A stretch of 64,000 bases of DNA. Source: Berberis thunbergii (Eukaryota > Streptophyta > Magnoliopsida > Ranunculales > Berberidaceae). Positions 21,807 through 34,933 of the stretch are shown one piece after another (position 1 is the first letter of the stretch; every line of letters begins with the position of its first letter). A program made the position numbers and the translations under genes. Under the pieces are notes generated by a model. It was given only the letters and a program-made list of their open reading frames with translations, was not told the DNA's origin and ran no database searches. The stretch lies in the NCBI GenBank assembly GCA_003290165.1, contig QNQO01000808.1, forward strand, positions 62,001 through 126,000, in the 5' to 3' direction.

Positions 21807-22455
21807 GTAATTATCTTTATTTCATATCGGCTATGCATTAGTCTCAGTTGCTGAACACAGAATTCAAAATATTGTTTTACTCTAAATTAGTGCTAAGGGA
21901 ACTTCACTATTACTGTATGAGGGTCGATATTTATTGAAACAATGGATGACATGTTTGCGTTGTCACTATTTTGCTGGAAGAGAAGATTGCACAGTCGCAA
22001 TGGCCGCTTCACTAAAGGAAATGACCGATTAAAAAAATAGAGTGGAAAGGTATAATGCTTTAGTGTTTATAAATAGTGATTAAAGTACCCTCTTTTTGTT
22101 ATATAATTTTGCAGTTGTGGTGGTGGGGTTGTGGACAGGTTGACCCATTAATTATTAATGTTTGATTAAATTTTTTTCTTCTTCCATACAAGGGTTTTGC
22201 TAATTCTAAGAGGTAGTTCCTAATACATATGAGAATCTGTCTGATTTGATTTCGAGTGAGGGTCTTGACCATGACGAAGATGATTTGTGCTTTTTCCACC
22301 TAAATAGTCTTCGAATTTTATGTTGTTATCGACTCAACATAATTAAGAGATGCACATTTTTTCCTGTTAGGAAATGTAGTCTATTGGCTATTTTCTTCAT
22401 TTAAGCATTAATTTGTTATTTCACACATCTACATACATTCCTTTTTTCTGCCAGA

Positions 22456-24667
22456 GAAACAATTGGTTCTCTCACAATCACTGCATCACCAAACTTAGCA
22501 AACATTCTTCGTGTACCTAGTCTTCGACATTTAAGTGTTCTAAGTCAGAATCAGGATGTAGAAGCGAGTCAAACATTGCTGTCTGAGCATGGGAGTGTAC
22601 TTTCAAAACAAGATTCAAGACCAGTTTTCAGCAGACTAACATCATGGGCACTAGGAGAAGATAAACCTCCCTTGCACGAAAAAGTAGTAGGGGAAGGATA
22701 CATTACTTATGGGTGTAGTTTTACTCAGCTGTTTTCAATGGTAAGCTACACTAAATATAGTTCTTTAGTATTGTTAATCTGGTTCTTTATGTCATACAAA
22801 TGAGAGTTTATGAAACTTCAGTTTAACCAGTCATAATACTCAATTTTTGGAGATTTACAATGAATATGCTTCTTACTCTGCCCTTTCCATTTGTAATTTT
22901 ATATCATGTTGGATTACTATCGTGTCTCTTCATACCATTCAATTGTTATTAACAGAGGGTAAATGTATTAGCTGGAGTTGGGCTTCTCTCAACACCTTAT
23001 ACAGTGAAAGAGGGTTAGTTTGGCACTCTTAGGCCTTTTTCCAGTTGTTTGTTGTTACACCAGTGTCCTCCTGAAGTACTGTTTTGAAAGTAAAGAAGGC
23101 ATCGTGAGCTACCCTGATATTGGAGAAGCTGCATATGGAAGATTTGGACGTGTTTTGATATCTGTGACTTGACATTTTAAACAAATTAGCTTTAAGAAAT
23201 AATGCAATATATAGATAGATTAAGCAACAAAACTTTCAAATATAGGAAACAAATGGTATCTTCTAGCTGAGCATAAATACCATCCAGCATCAAGGTTGAA
23301 CATGTAGACCAATATCTTATGGTGTTAATCGTGGTCAACCTGCAAGACTATATTTTAACTTTAACTGGTTCGGTTTTTGGTCACGAATTGTTAGAACCTG
23401 TTTACTATGGTGGCTACAAATCTACAACTTTACTAGTTCTACTTGGTCACTGCATTTGTTTTCCAAACTCTTCTGATGCTGAGGCACTTCTCTGTCTCTA
23501 TGCAGATCATTCTGTACACATAATTATATGTAAGTGGAACATATTAATGGGTTTTTCATACCTTGGACCATCTGCTTTTATGAACCCTGAAGTGGATTTA
23601 TCAGATATTATTTCACAACTGCAGTCTTATTGCGTGGAATTTATCACTTTGGAATGAGATAATCTCACAAGTTTGTTTCCTGGAGCTTCTTTGGACTGGA
23701 CTGGGTTTGAAGTTGATGCTCCACATTTCTTCGGGCTTGTTTTGCTTTGATTGTTTTACCAACTGTTTGGCTGAAGGATCTTTATCTTATTTTTTTATCT
23801 TTCAGGTGTAGCATCCATACCATGCCTCAATCTCCCCTATTATTTATCAATTTATAATTGACTTTAAAATTCAAGTTCTTGCTCATTATAACCAACTCGT
23901 ATGCAGCTTGTGGAGTGTTTGCCACATTTGTAATATTCTTTGCAGTGCTTTTTGTTGATACTGTGGATGGGATTGGTTTCCATGAGAGTGGTCCTGTGGT
24001 GAACTGGAGTGGTGTACCATTTGCCATTGGAGTCTTTGGATTTTGCTATTCTGGGCACTATGTGTTCTCAAATATCTACCAGTCTATGTCTGATCCTAAA
24101 CATTTCAGCAAGGCATTGATCGTATGGTATGTACAATAATCTTATGTTTTGTACAATAATCTTATGTTTTGTGGTTATTAACATTCTCAACTTGGTAAAG
24201 GTTATGCTTTCTTGTCCTGCAGCTTTGTGATATGTACCATGCTATATGGAGGTGTTGCAATCATGGGATATCTCATGTTTGGTCAAGTCACGCTGTCTCA
24301 GATAACTTTAAATCTGCCAAAGAATACTCTTGCATCCAAAGTTGCGATATGGACAACAGTGAGTATCTTGCCCTAAAATAACTTTCTCATTCTTAATCTA
24401 TTAATGTTTTGCTACTGGACTTCTATCATAGTTCTGAAACTTGTGGCTCCTATTTTCTTTGCAGGTTATCAATCCCTTCACCAAATATCATTTTGTTTGT
24501 GAAAATTCTTAAGCACTACTTAGTTGAGACTATTGCTTGAACAATATCTTGCATTTTCTTTCCAATGGCATCCTTAACCTCCAGCACATATGCATTGTTG
24601 ATGAATCCATTGGCTAGGGGTTTGGAGGAGATGCTACCCCCAGGAATCTCTGCTAGTCCTTGGCTGG
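22456..24667 (+). pseudogene. Captured AVT1-like vacuolar amino-acid transporter fragment
   Basis: Exon-like blocks lie at 22456-22740, 22956-23162, about 23505-23519, about 23625-23805, 23907-24126, 24223-24358, 24465-24487 and 24586-24667, mostly with AG/GT borders. They read [96 protein letters not shown] and YALLMNPLARGLEEMLP, the order of an AVT1-type transporter of the AAAP family (about eleven membrane helices, tonoplast). A small deletion after KEG shifts the frame near 23013, and a TGA interrupts the block after TLE. It covers most of the protein but cannot be translated through. Confidence 0.85.
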
Positions 24668-25289
24668 GTATGTAATGAAATCGCAGGGAAAATATTTGAT
24701 GAAACAAACTTTTTCTAACACTGCAAAGTCAGAGGGCTTTGTGATCCAACACTAGTTTCTTCACTGTGCATCTACTCTGTCATTTATTTCTTGTTTTTTG
24801 CTTTAACAGTTTTTTGGTTGCCACTTGACATACAATTGTTTGTAAATTGTCAAACTTCAAGGGCAGTCCATTCCAAGCCTTTCTGATGAGTAATCTTAAG
24901 ACTAAACTTAGATTGCTTAATCTTGGCCAACAGCTTACTGATGAGCTCAAGGTCGGTGAGGCCCTGTAGACAACGCCCCTGAGACAACCATTGTACAACT
25001 TCGGTTTTGGTTGTTAGATGTAAGCATTGACAATTTGTAACAATTTTAATTTGTATTTTTCTTCTGGACCATGTATAATATTGATTTTGAAATGAAATTA
25101 AAGTTCCCCTTAATGTATGATGATGGTATTATATGAGTTTAGTTTAGTGTCGTTGTTTATATTTGATTTTTGATTTGAGTCTAAAAGTTGTAGTGCATAT
25201 GTTGGATATATTATCTGCACCCAATGAAAAGAAAATACTACAGGTTGAAAAATGTGATTTTTATATGGTAAAAATTTTGAATTATCAAA

Positions 25290-25599
25290 GGGAATTTAGC
25301 GGCGGTTGCAAATCGTCGCTAAAAGGCAAAAACTTGGATTGTTCATCGAATTTTGTCGACGGTTTATAATCGTCGTTATATTGTATTTAGCGATGGTTAT
25401 AAACGTCGCTACATTAAACCGTCGCTATATAGTATTTAGTGATGGTTATGCTAGCGGTTGCTTAAAACCGTCGCTGAATGACCTAGTGACGCCTTTATTA
25501 GCGGCGGTTGGCCAAGCGTCGCTGTATTATTTAGCGACGGTCAGAACCGTCGCTAAATACCTTTGGCCACCGTCGCTAAATTACTGTTTTCTTGTAGTG
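25290..25599 (+). repeat. Right subterminal repeats of the Pack-CACTA
   Basis: About a dozen copies of AACCGTCGCTAAAT and TTTAGCGACGGTT-like motifs, ending in the terminal inverted repeat. Confidence 0.85.
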
Positions 25600-25910
25600 G
25601 TAGCCCACTGGAGATACAACCTGCAGGTGCTGCATGTATCTGTGCTTAAGAATTTAGATGGTCTGGTTTTGAGGTTTTCTGAGTCAGCTTCAAGTAGTTG
25701 TGTTGAACTTCATAGCTGAATCAGTTGCAATGGAGTGATCACATAAATGAGAGGAGTATGTTACATCTATATATTATTTTGGCTTGATAAAATTGGGTAT
25801 GTCAAACTGAAAGTTTATGCTTGCAGCAAGTATTTGAGGAACACTGCTCTGTGACATTTTTGTTAGTCTTGGTAATTTGCGTCTTTTACATCATCAACAC
25901 ATAGTGCCAT
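25600..25910. other. Short spacer between two CACTA elements
   Basis: No gene or repeat recognised. It is probably the original downstream flank of the CHCH gene. Confidence 0.4.
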
Positions 25911-26235
25911 CACTACTACAAATATTAGCTTAGGTAACACCACTTAGATAGCGCTTTTTTAAAGAGCTATCCAAGTGGGCACTAGGATAGCGCTTATTTG
26001 TCCTTAAAAAAAAATCAAAAAAAAAAAAACACGCTACAATAGCGCATTTAATTTTTTTTTTTTCAGTTAAGCGCTATCTTAGTTATGTCTTAGATAGCGC
26101 TTTAAAAAACGCTATGGGAAAAAACGTTACCAAAGCTACCATAGCGCTTCCGAAGCGCTATGCTACTTACATTTAGAATAGCGCTTCCGAAGCGCTATCC
26201 AATATATCACTACTATAGCGCTTATAAAGCGCTAT
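25911..26235 (+). repeat. Left subterminal palindromic repeats (AGCGCT)
   Basis: About ten copies of AGATAGCGCTT or its complement, several arranged head to head as in GCGCTTCCGAAGCGCTAT. Confidence 0.85.
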
Positions 26236-26364
26236 CTTAGTCTAGCAATTAAATCTCATTTTTTCAGATCTTGATACGATCGGACGGTTAAGATCACAAG
26301 CCCTAATATAAAAGCTAAATCTCATTTTTTGGGTTTTGCTATTGCCTTATATTTGCAAACACAG

Positions 26365-26515
26365 AGAGGCGACGAGGAGGCAAGGAACCGAGGCGAGGAA
26401 CCAGATCGAGGAATAGAGGCGAGGAAGCGAGGAACCAGAGGAGGTGAGGAACCGAGGAAGGAGGCGACTCCGGCGAGGAACCAGAGGAGGCGAGGAACCG
26501 AGGAGTCGAAAGCTC
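26365..26515 (+). repeat. Purine-rich GAGGCGAGGAACC repeats
   Basis: Degenerate tandem copies of GAGGCGAGGAACCGAGGA lie between the subterminal repeats and the transposase. They are probably part of the element's promoter or leader. An open frame through them is repeat-derived. Confidence 0.6.
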
Positions 26516-26978
26516 AAGACCAGGTTCATCTCTCTCGCTCGACTCTCACTCAGTCACTGTTGGTGTTTTGTGTTTTGTTGGCAAAAAAAAAATCTCAAAG
26601 ATATATGGACTGTTTTGTTGAAAAAATCTTTCAATCAAATTGTGACAGAGTGTATTATTATAACTTATTCAAAATGAAAATGTAGTACTCCGTATATGTT
26701 TCTTCATATTTTGATTCCGACCAGGTTTCTAAGTCATTTCTCTATGATTTATTGTTACGAAATTGTTTGGATTCGATCTTTGTCTTCTCTTTGTGTATGA
26801 TAGATTGAACAAATATAAATATTTCATGCTTAGCTTCCACTAATTAAAGTGACTGTTCATAGAATTGTGTGCTAGTAAGAATCTTGCTAAGTCCCAAGAG
26901 TGGAAAGAACAAGTAAAAAATGTGGATTCATTGCAATGGAGATTGATGTATTGATGTTTTTTTGTAGTATTGTTTTTA

Positions 26979-29900
26979 ATGGATCGAGAATGGGTAAATG
27001 CGGATCGATTATCTGAAGAGTACAAGAAAGGGGTGGAAGAGTTTTGTGCTTATGCAACTAAGAATGCTAAAAATCCAATGTTCATTAAATGTCCGTGTCG
27101 AAAATGTTTTAATGTAAAAGAGGTTAGTGGTCAAATGAAGTTGCACGAGCATTTAATGTGTCATGGTATTGACAATACATATAAGGTTTGGACATATCAT
27201 GGTGAGAGCAAAGATAAACGTAGCTCAATTGGCAAACGTAAACATAGTTTATCAAGTCAATTGGGCTCCCAGTTTGAGTTTATAAATAAAATGAACACAA
27301 GTGATATGGGAGATGGTAATGAAAAATCTAGTCCTGTGAAGAATTCCCCAAGTGTTGTCAATGAAGAGTTGCGGGATCATCTTGATATGTGTGATGGCTT
27401 AAGAGAGGATGTTGGGTTACCGTTGTGGCCGGGTTGTACAAAGGCTACAAAATTGTCAGCTGTGTTGACTTTGTACAACTTAAAAGCTAGTCACCAAGTT
27501 TCTGATGTTTTCTTCACAGAGATGTTAGAAGCTGTAGGTGAACTATTGCCAGATGGGAATGTGCTCCCTCGAAGAGCATATGATGCTAAACAGTTGCTCA
27601 AATCTATCGGGTTAACACATGAGAAGATCCATGCTTGTCCGGATGATTGTATTTTATATAGGAAAGATTACGCAGAATTGAATGAATGTCCCAAGTGTGG
27701 TAAGAAGCGGTATAAGAAAAACAACTCCCCGGCCAAAGTTATGTGGTACTTTCCTATAATTCCTAGATTCAGGAGGTTGTATAGTAGCTTTGATGATGCT
27801 AAACACTTGACATGGCATTATGATGAAAGAACAAATGATGGAATGTTGAGGCATCCAGCTGATTCACCTCAGTGGAAGACATTTGATAATAAATATCCAG
27901 AATTTGGGAAGGAATCAAGGAACTTGCGATTGGTACTTTCAGCAGATGGAATGAATCCTCATGGTGTTTAGAGTACTTCCCATAGTACATGGCTCGTGGT
28001 TTTGATGATCTATAACCTGGCCCCTTGGTTATGCATGAAACACAAGTATATGATGTTGTCTATTTTGATATCAGGACCTCGACAACCTGGTAACGACATT
28101 GATGTATATTTGGCTCCATTAATCGAGGACTTAAAGTTGCTGTGGGAAGAGGGTGTTGATGTATATGATGGATACAGAAAGTCTAATTTCAAATTGAAGG
28201 CTATGTTGTTTGGAACGATCAATGATTTCCCAGCTTATGGGAACCTTTCTGGATATACTGTAAAGGAGCATTGTGCGTGCCCATGGTGTACCGATAATAC
28301 CGATCATCTTCGCTTGAGTCATTGTAAGAAGTCTGTTTACATGGGGCATAGACGGTGGTTGGATCCAAGTCATCCCAACAGAACGATGTCTGAGGCATTC
28401 AATGGTGAAGTTGAAGATCGGTTTCCACCTTCTACATTGTCAGGTGTCGATGTGCTAAAAGAGGTGGAAAACATTGAGACACAGTTTGGTAAAACGTTTG
28501 CAAAGTTTGTTCCCACTAAAGGTTTTAAGAAACAATCAATCTTTTTTAGTTAGCTTATTGGAAGGACTTGTTTGTTAGGCATTTTATTGATCTCATGCAT
28601 AATGAGAAAAATGTGAGTGCTAGTGTGATAAATACTTTGTTATGTGACTCTTCGAAATCTAAAGATGGACTCAATGCACGAAAGGACATGGTTGATATGG
28701 GAATCAGAGAAGAACTTGCACCTGTATTAAAGGAGGGGAAAACAACACCATACTTACCTCCTGCCGCTCATACTTTGTCTAAGAATGAGAAGATTGTGTT
28801 ACTTGAGACACTTCAGTTCGTGAAGGTTCCAGAGGGTTACTCATCCAACATACAAAATCTTGTATCTTCAGATGGGTTGAAACTGCTGAATATGAAATCA
28901 CATGATTATCATGTCATCATTGAGAATCTGCTCCCAATTGCAATTCGTTCTATCTTGCCAGAAAATGTGCGTAAGACTATCACAAAGTTATGTTAGTTTT
29001 TCAAAGCCATGAGCAGCAAGGTCATAGACCCAAGAAGTTTGTCAAGTTTACAGAAAGTGATTATAGAAACACTTTGTGAGCTTGAGATGTATTTTCCACC
29101 ATCTTTCTTCGATATCATGATTCATTTGACTGTTCACTTGGTTTACGAGACGAGGATGTGTGGTCCTGCTCGTATGAGATGGATGTATGGCATGGAGCGA
29201 TATATGAAAGTGTTGAAAGGTTATGTGAGAAACAGGTATCGACCGGAAGCTTGCATAGCTGAAACCTATTTAGTTGAAGAAGCAATAGAATATTGATCCG
29301 AATATATTCCAAATGTCCAAGCAATTGGACTTCCGAGTACTCGTCACACTAATAGGATTGAGGGTGAAGGTGTAACTGGGGGTCAACCGTTGTTGATCAA
29401 CCTCGAACAGTGGCGACTGGTGCACTTGTGTGTTCTACATAACACAGTTGATGTTGTTCCTTATGTTGAGATGCACAAACAGGGTATCGCAAAAGATCAT
29501 CCAGATAAAGGCCCTGATTGGGTTGAAGTGGAACACAATCTTACCTTCATCGAGTGGTTTCGTGGTTGCATAGAGAAAAGTGACTCAGTATCAGAAAGGA
29601 TCAAGTATTTGTCAAGAGGACCTGATAAGCATGTGTATTCTTACAAATGTTATCTTATTAATGGATACACATTCTACACTAGAGAACACGATGCGAAAAA
29701 TACAATGCAGAATAGTGGGGTTTCTCTTAATGCCACTGCACTAAACCAGACAGATACGACATACTTTGGACAAATCATAAATATGTGGGAAATCGACTAT
29801 GTTGGATTCCGAGTTCCGGTGTTTGACTGTAGTTGGGTTAGCATTCCTGATGGAGTACATGTTGAAAGTTCTGGATTCATACGCGTCGATTTAAAAAAGG

Positions 29901-30286
29901 TTGGGTACAAAGACGATTCATACATCATGGCAGTGCAAGCTAAGCATGTGTTTTATGTGAGTGACCCAGTTGATAAGAAGTGGTCCATCGTTGTATTGTC
30001 GAACAAGTTCAATAATAGTTACCAAGTTAGTGACCATGTTGATGAGGATGTTGATACAATTAATGATCCTTTTGGGGACGTGTATGTTTGTCCGAGCACT
30101 TACGATTATGATGATCATCAAAACTTATATTTAAGATATGATCATGATGAGGGTGAATATGTAAATCCAGATTTAGTTAATGTACATGGCTATGAACGAT
30201 CAAAGTCAACTACCAAACGAAAGAGGATATCTAAAGCCAAAAAGCCAAAAAGAAATGTATGTGTTTTTCCTATTATATATTTGTAA
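26979..30286 (+). pseudogene. CACTA TNP2-type transposase, near full length but broken
   Basis: The ATG at 26979 follows an acceptor-like TTTTTGTAG. The N-terminal transposase-associated domain reads REWVNADRLSEEY and KCPCRKCFN. The Transposase_21 core follows: GLPLWPGCTKATKLSAV-type region, HACPDDCILYRKDY, CPKCGKKRYKK, DSPQWKTFDNKYPEFG, LISGPRQPGNDIDVYLAPL and NDFPAYGNLSGYTVK, then RHFIDLMHNEKNV and a DUF4216-like end AKHVFYVSDPVDKKW. At about 1,100 codons it has the usual length. It is interrupted by TAG at 27969-27971, a frameshift near 28550, TAG at 28994-28996 and TGA at 29294-29296. The first two open pieces share a frame, as do the last three. It would have cut the element at its ends; this copy cannot. 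Confidence 0.9.
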
Positions 30287-30452
30287 TTTATATCCAGTAG
30301 TAAGTTGTAAGATCCAAAGTAATGTATGTATTTTTCCTATTGAATTATGTCCATTAAACATTATGTATTTTTCCTTATTTTTCCTATTTAGTAAGTTGTT
30401 ACTTATGATTTTGTGTATTAATTCACGCTTATACTCTTTATTTTACAGGATC

Positions 30453-33400
30453 ATGACTGCTAGATCCCCGAGCAAGCGCCAGAGCAAGGGTCGTGCTCGA
30501 GAGAACGGTCGAGGGGATGGTCAAGATGATTCTAGAGGAGGTGAGACAGGAGGTTCAACTGGAAATAGTGGCTTGTCCCAGGTTCAGTCTCGAGGAATAG
30601 TCACTATGGTGAGTGTTAAGAAAAAAAGGGCCAAAGGAGATGTAATAAAGGTGAATTGGAATGAAATGGGCCAACCAATTGGCAAAGAGTCGATGACCTT
30701 AGCACACTTTGTTGGATCTTGCTGTAGACGAACGTTTCCAATCACGATTACCAATTGGCGTAAGGATGATTTGTTGCCATTGAAAGAACAACTTTGGGAT
30801 GAAGTCAAGGTATATTTGCTATCTCAATCTGCGTTTAAATTTTAGTAATTGGTGTGGTTGTTTGTTTGGATATACATATTGTCTTCCTGTTATGTTCTTA
30901 TAATCATATGTTTTTAATCATGCTGTAAAACACTTGTCTTGGTGCATGTTATGCGATGCATGAACGTTTGGAATCTGATTAAGTTTAGTTATATTCTCTG
31001 CATACATTTAGGGTTAAAACCAACCACCATTCAGATCAGTACTTGATTGCATTTGCATGCCTTCCCTCATGGAACAGCTGAATCTTCCACAGGAGTAGAG
31101 GTCATATTTTAAACCCTGAATCTTGAGACGTGAAATGCTGTGTGATGCTCTGTATTTAAAGCATTTTGTATTTACTGACAGTACTTCAAATAATCAGTAA
31201 CTGATATCATATTTCATTAGATTGTATCATCTATGTTTGATCTGCATATACAATATGTGAAAGCAGGGAAGATATGTTGTAGAGACACATTTAGTATTAA
31301 GTCTTACAGGAGGCTGACACAGCCAGATTTCAGTCTAGGAAAGAAAGTTCCGTTAGTTGCATATCTGCAGCTCCATGTGTATCTGGGGCAATTTTAGACT
31401 TAACCCTGTGTGATTTCAATGTGATATAGAATTGCCGTGTTGTCTCAAATAACTTTCTGTACCATAGACCCTTGTTATTACTAATGCTGTCCCAGTTGAT
31501 AAAGAATCAGTATTCTCCCTTGCTTCATAATTGCTTTTCATGGCAGGTGCTCATAATGCAATTAAGGTTTACATCAATAAAGTGTGTAAATTAAGGCTTA
31601 CATCAATATGAAGTGTGTCTACAACAAATCTTCCCTTGCAAGTACTTGAGGATGTGGTAATATCTACTTCCTTTGTATATTTTGTTTCGGCATTGCAATA
31701 TAGTCACTGTTAATAATATGGGATTTACACAAATAGAATTACACTGCAAAATGAACTATTCTATATCAAGAATCTAAATGATATTAAGTTGTATTAGGTA
31801 CGCATAACACAACAGTTGGAAGAGGATGAGCTAAATGATATCAAGCTTGGCGACTTGCTTGATCGAGCAATTCCTTTAGAGTATTCCGGACGTGTCCGAG
31901 GATGTGGATGGGGTGTTACGAAGAAATCTTTAGCTCAGGCACCCGAATTGTCCGAAATGTCAAAGTTGAAAAAGCAATGCAATAGATTAGAGAAAGACAT
32001 GCAGGAGATGAAGGCTAAAGGCTACCAACCTACTGTGCCATCATCTTGTGGTTCTAGTTATAAGGATAATTTCAATGTGGATGATGACATGAATTCTGAT
32101 GATGACCTTGATTTTTCGGATGAGGTTCCGCATGAAGTTCTTCCTGAGGTATATTTAATTTTCAAACTTGGCTAATAAATATGTTTATTGGATAAAAGAC
32201 TAACATATTTTTCGTTTCTAGGGTCCTATTAGATGTTATTTGTATGTTGAGAACCCTCGTAGACATGTTGGGCAAGGTATTTTTTATAATCGCCCGAATG
32301 AAATTCTTTATGGTGTTCCACTACCAGAAGGTTGAACATATTACTTTAAGATTTATATACCGACTTAGTGTGTGTGTGTGTTGTTATACTTATACAATGC
32401 CATGATGCAATTTCAGGTTATGCGAGGATACAATTTGAAGTGGCGGTAGAATCTGAGAAACATTCAGCGGTGCCGCAATGTACAGACGAAGTTAGGACTG
32501 TAGGAGAAGCTGTTGGCCATTTCATTTCGTGGCCAAAAAAGCTGGTGTCTTTGAGAATAGAGGTACAATTATTTATGTATTAAGTATTTTCTCCTTTTTT
32601 CTTGCGATTAGGAGCATGTCTGGGATATCTTTGTTGTTTGTTGTTAATGTTGATGAAATTATTTAGATTGCTAGGAATTGATAAGGAACATATAGCTTAT
32701 TTAGATGGCTAAAAAGCTATTCTTGAAATTGATAAGGAGAACATATAGCTTAGTGCTAGAAAGCTATTCTTGAAAGTAGGAGAACATATAGCTCAAATTC
32801 AATACTTACCTCACAAGTTAATTTTTGATTTGCAGTGCCCACCTCCTAAGAATAAGAAGATGGATAAGAGGAACGATGCTAATAAGCCTATCATGAAAAG
32901 TGTAGAATCAACGGTTTGTGCTAAGCCATTAGGATATCCTAAGTGTGGAGATTCTCCTCATAATTCCATGGTATTGCATATTTTGCGTTTCTTACCCTCA
33001 AACATCATGAATGGTGGTATTGAAGTTCCCATGACAACATATTTTGACGGGGAGCCTTGGAACGAATGCATTGTTCATGAACATGTCGTGGAGATTCTAA
33101 AGGATCGATGGTTACGTGCCTCAAGCATCGCCTTCTATATAAGGTGATAAAACTAGTAAAATAAATTTATTTGATGTTAATGTTTTAAAAAACTTTATTT
33201 GTCCTTATGCATTGCTTTTTTTTTAGATGGCCTTAGATAAATTTCAGCATAATGTTTAGAAAACTTTATTTGATATAAATATTTTAGAAAACTTTATTTA
33301 TTCTTATACATTGTTGATTGTTGAAGGTATTTGGGTGAAGTCTATCTATCCGAAAATGTCGAGTTAGCGGGGAAGTTTTCTTTTGTGTCGCCCCATATTA

Positions 33401-34255
33401 CACATATGCTAGGTAATGGGACATCGTCCAATCATTTGGCCGAATGTTTGTTGAAGCATACAGGAAAAGACCATCTATTATTGGTGCCGCATAATGTTGG
33501 GTGAGTTCAATATAAATAAGATTCAATTATGTGTTTATTAAGTATCAGGATGTCTAAATTTTTTGAAACATTATGCAGTCAACATTGGGTATTGATTGGT
33601 ATCAATACCAAAACAGAGATGATATACTTTATGGATCCAGCTCCGGGTACGAAGATCGCACAACGCGTTGATTTGAAAAACTTTGTTGAAAGGTAAATAC
33701 ATGTTCTAGTTTTATTTTTACATTACAAATGTATACATATTACATATGTATAATATTACTTTATACAAAATAGTGCATTGAGAAGTTATCGGACTCGTCG
33801 AGGTGGCTCCATAACAAAGGCTGCAATGAACAGATTTAATTGGGCAAACATTCAGGTAAATATTTTACAGTACTAAAAATTATTTTATATAATAAGACAT
33901 GGTAACAAATTGCATATAATTAATTGGATGTTATTTCTCATAGTGTCCAAAGCAGATTGAGATGGATGGCATCCATTGCGGTCATTATATTTGTTGCTAT
34001 ATTGAGGATCTCTTGAATTCTGGTGATACAAGTATTCCTGTTTATGTAAGTAAATAGTTTTATTGAATTACTTTATTTGTTGATTTTTGAAGTATTTGAT
34101 ATCATCTAACTATATATTGATTGTAACTTTTGTATTTGCAGTTTGTTCATAAACAGCCAGTCAAATTTTATTCTCCAAAAAAAATGGAGAATTTTGTAAT
34201 CAATTGGTCAGGATACTTGTACAACCGATTTCTCAAGGAGAAAATGGAAAGCTGA
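30453..34255 (+). CDS. CACTA second gene: Ptta-like N-terminus with C-terminal Ulp1 (C48) cysteine protease, intact
   Basis: I can join ten exons with correct phases: 30453-30809, 31798-32148, 32222-32330, 32417-32562, 32836-33143, 33327-33500, 33579-33692, 33774-33855, 33944-34045, 34142-34255. Total 1857 nt, 618 residues, no internal stop. Nine introns have GT-AG borders. The N-terminus (KVNWNEMGQPIG, YSGRVRGCGWGVTKKS) resembles plant Ptta/En-Spm proteins. Near residues 280-320 lies VGEAVGHFISWPKKLV. The C-terminus is a Ulp1-like fold with H484 in QHWVLIGI, D501 in YFMDPAPG, Q551 in CPKQ and C559 in GIHCGHYICCY, so a full catalytic set is present. The likely activity is SUMO or ubiquitin-like peptidase. 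Its role in transposition is unknown. Intron 1 (about 990 bases) might hide an unrecognised exon. Confidence 0.8.
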
Positions 34256-34495
34256 AGCAAAAGATTTTAATTATGCCTGTAGTTTAAGATATTTATTAGT
34301 ATTGTGCTACGAACAAATGATAGCATATTAACAATTTTGTATGAATGCTTAAATTATATTTTGAATGAATGATAAACAGTTAGTTATCATGTTGTGTCTT
34401 TATTGATTGATTGAACGCTGTCATTATTATATTAAATATTATATTTAGCCCAGAAAATCGGTATCGAAAAAATAGAAAAAACAAATCAAATAACT

Positions 34496-34933
34496 TAGAT
34501 AGCGCTCAAATAAGCGCTATCTAAGTTTAACATATATACTACAATAGCGCTTCTTTTAGCATTATCTAAGAACAATCTAATTACTTCCATAGCGCTTATT
34601 TACGCGCTATCTTAGCAGATAAACAAATTTAATTTAAAAAATTCATTTAAATTAAATAGCGCATAAAAAAGCGCTATGGTAGTTAATAAAAAATTAAAAG
34701 AAATTAAACAGCGCTTTAGAAAACGCTATTGAAGCTAATTTAAAAAAAATCAACAAAATTAAATAGCGCTCATCAAAGCGCTATGAGCGCTATTTAAGCT
34801 AATTTAAAAAAAAATTAGCGCTTACATAGCACTTTCTAAAGCGCTATTGAAGTTAATTAAAAAAAATCAGCGATCTAACGAAACACTATTCAAGTACGCG
34901 CCTTGCATAGCGCTTTTTTGAGCGCTATCTAAG
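34496..34933 (+). repeat. Right subterminal palindromic repeats (AGCGCT)
   Basis: About a dozen copies of TAGCGCTTxxxxAGCGCTAT, matching the left array. The array ends in GAGCGCTATCTAAG without a terminal TAGTG. Confidence 0.85.

Larger units (their letters stand above)
19386..25599 (+). mobile_element. Pack-CACTA element carrying two host-gene fragments
   Basis: The left end is CACTACAAGAAAA at 19386 and the right end TTTTCTTGTAGTG at 25599, flanked on both sides by the 3-bp duplication GTA (19383-19385, 25600-25602). Both ends carry arrays of AGCGACGGTT and its complement AACCGTCGCTAAA, the subterminal repeats that CACTA transposases bind. No transposase is present. The interior holds pieces of an ataxin-2/CID-like gene and an AVT1-like transporter, with introns retained, so capture was from DNA rather than mRNA. 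A hAT element is nested at 19813-20652. Confidence 0.93.

Noticed and set aside
24516..24707. Minus-strand frame at the end of the AVT1 fragment
   Set aside because: It is the shadow of the plus-strand exon reading YALLMNPLARGLEEMLP.
25911..26235. AGCGCT repeats as a CRISPR-like or satellite array
   Set aside because: The units are in both orientations with irregular spacing and occur at both ends of a transposase-bearing element, as expected of CACTA subterminal repeats.
26329..26685. 118-codon frame at the CACTA leader as a gene
   Set aside because: It is derived from degenerate GAGGCGAGGAACC repeats.
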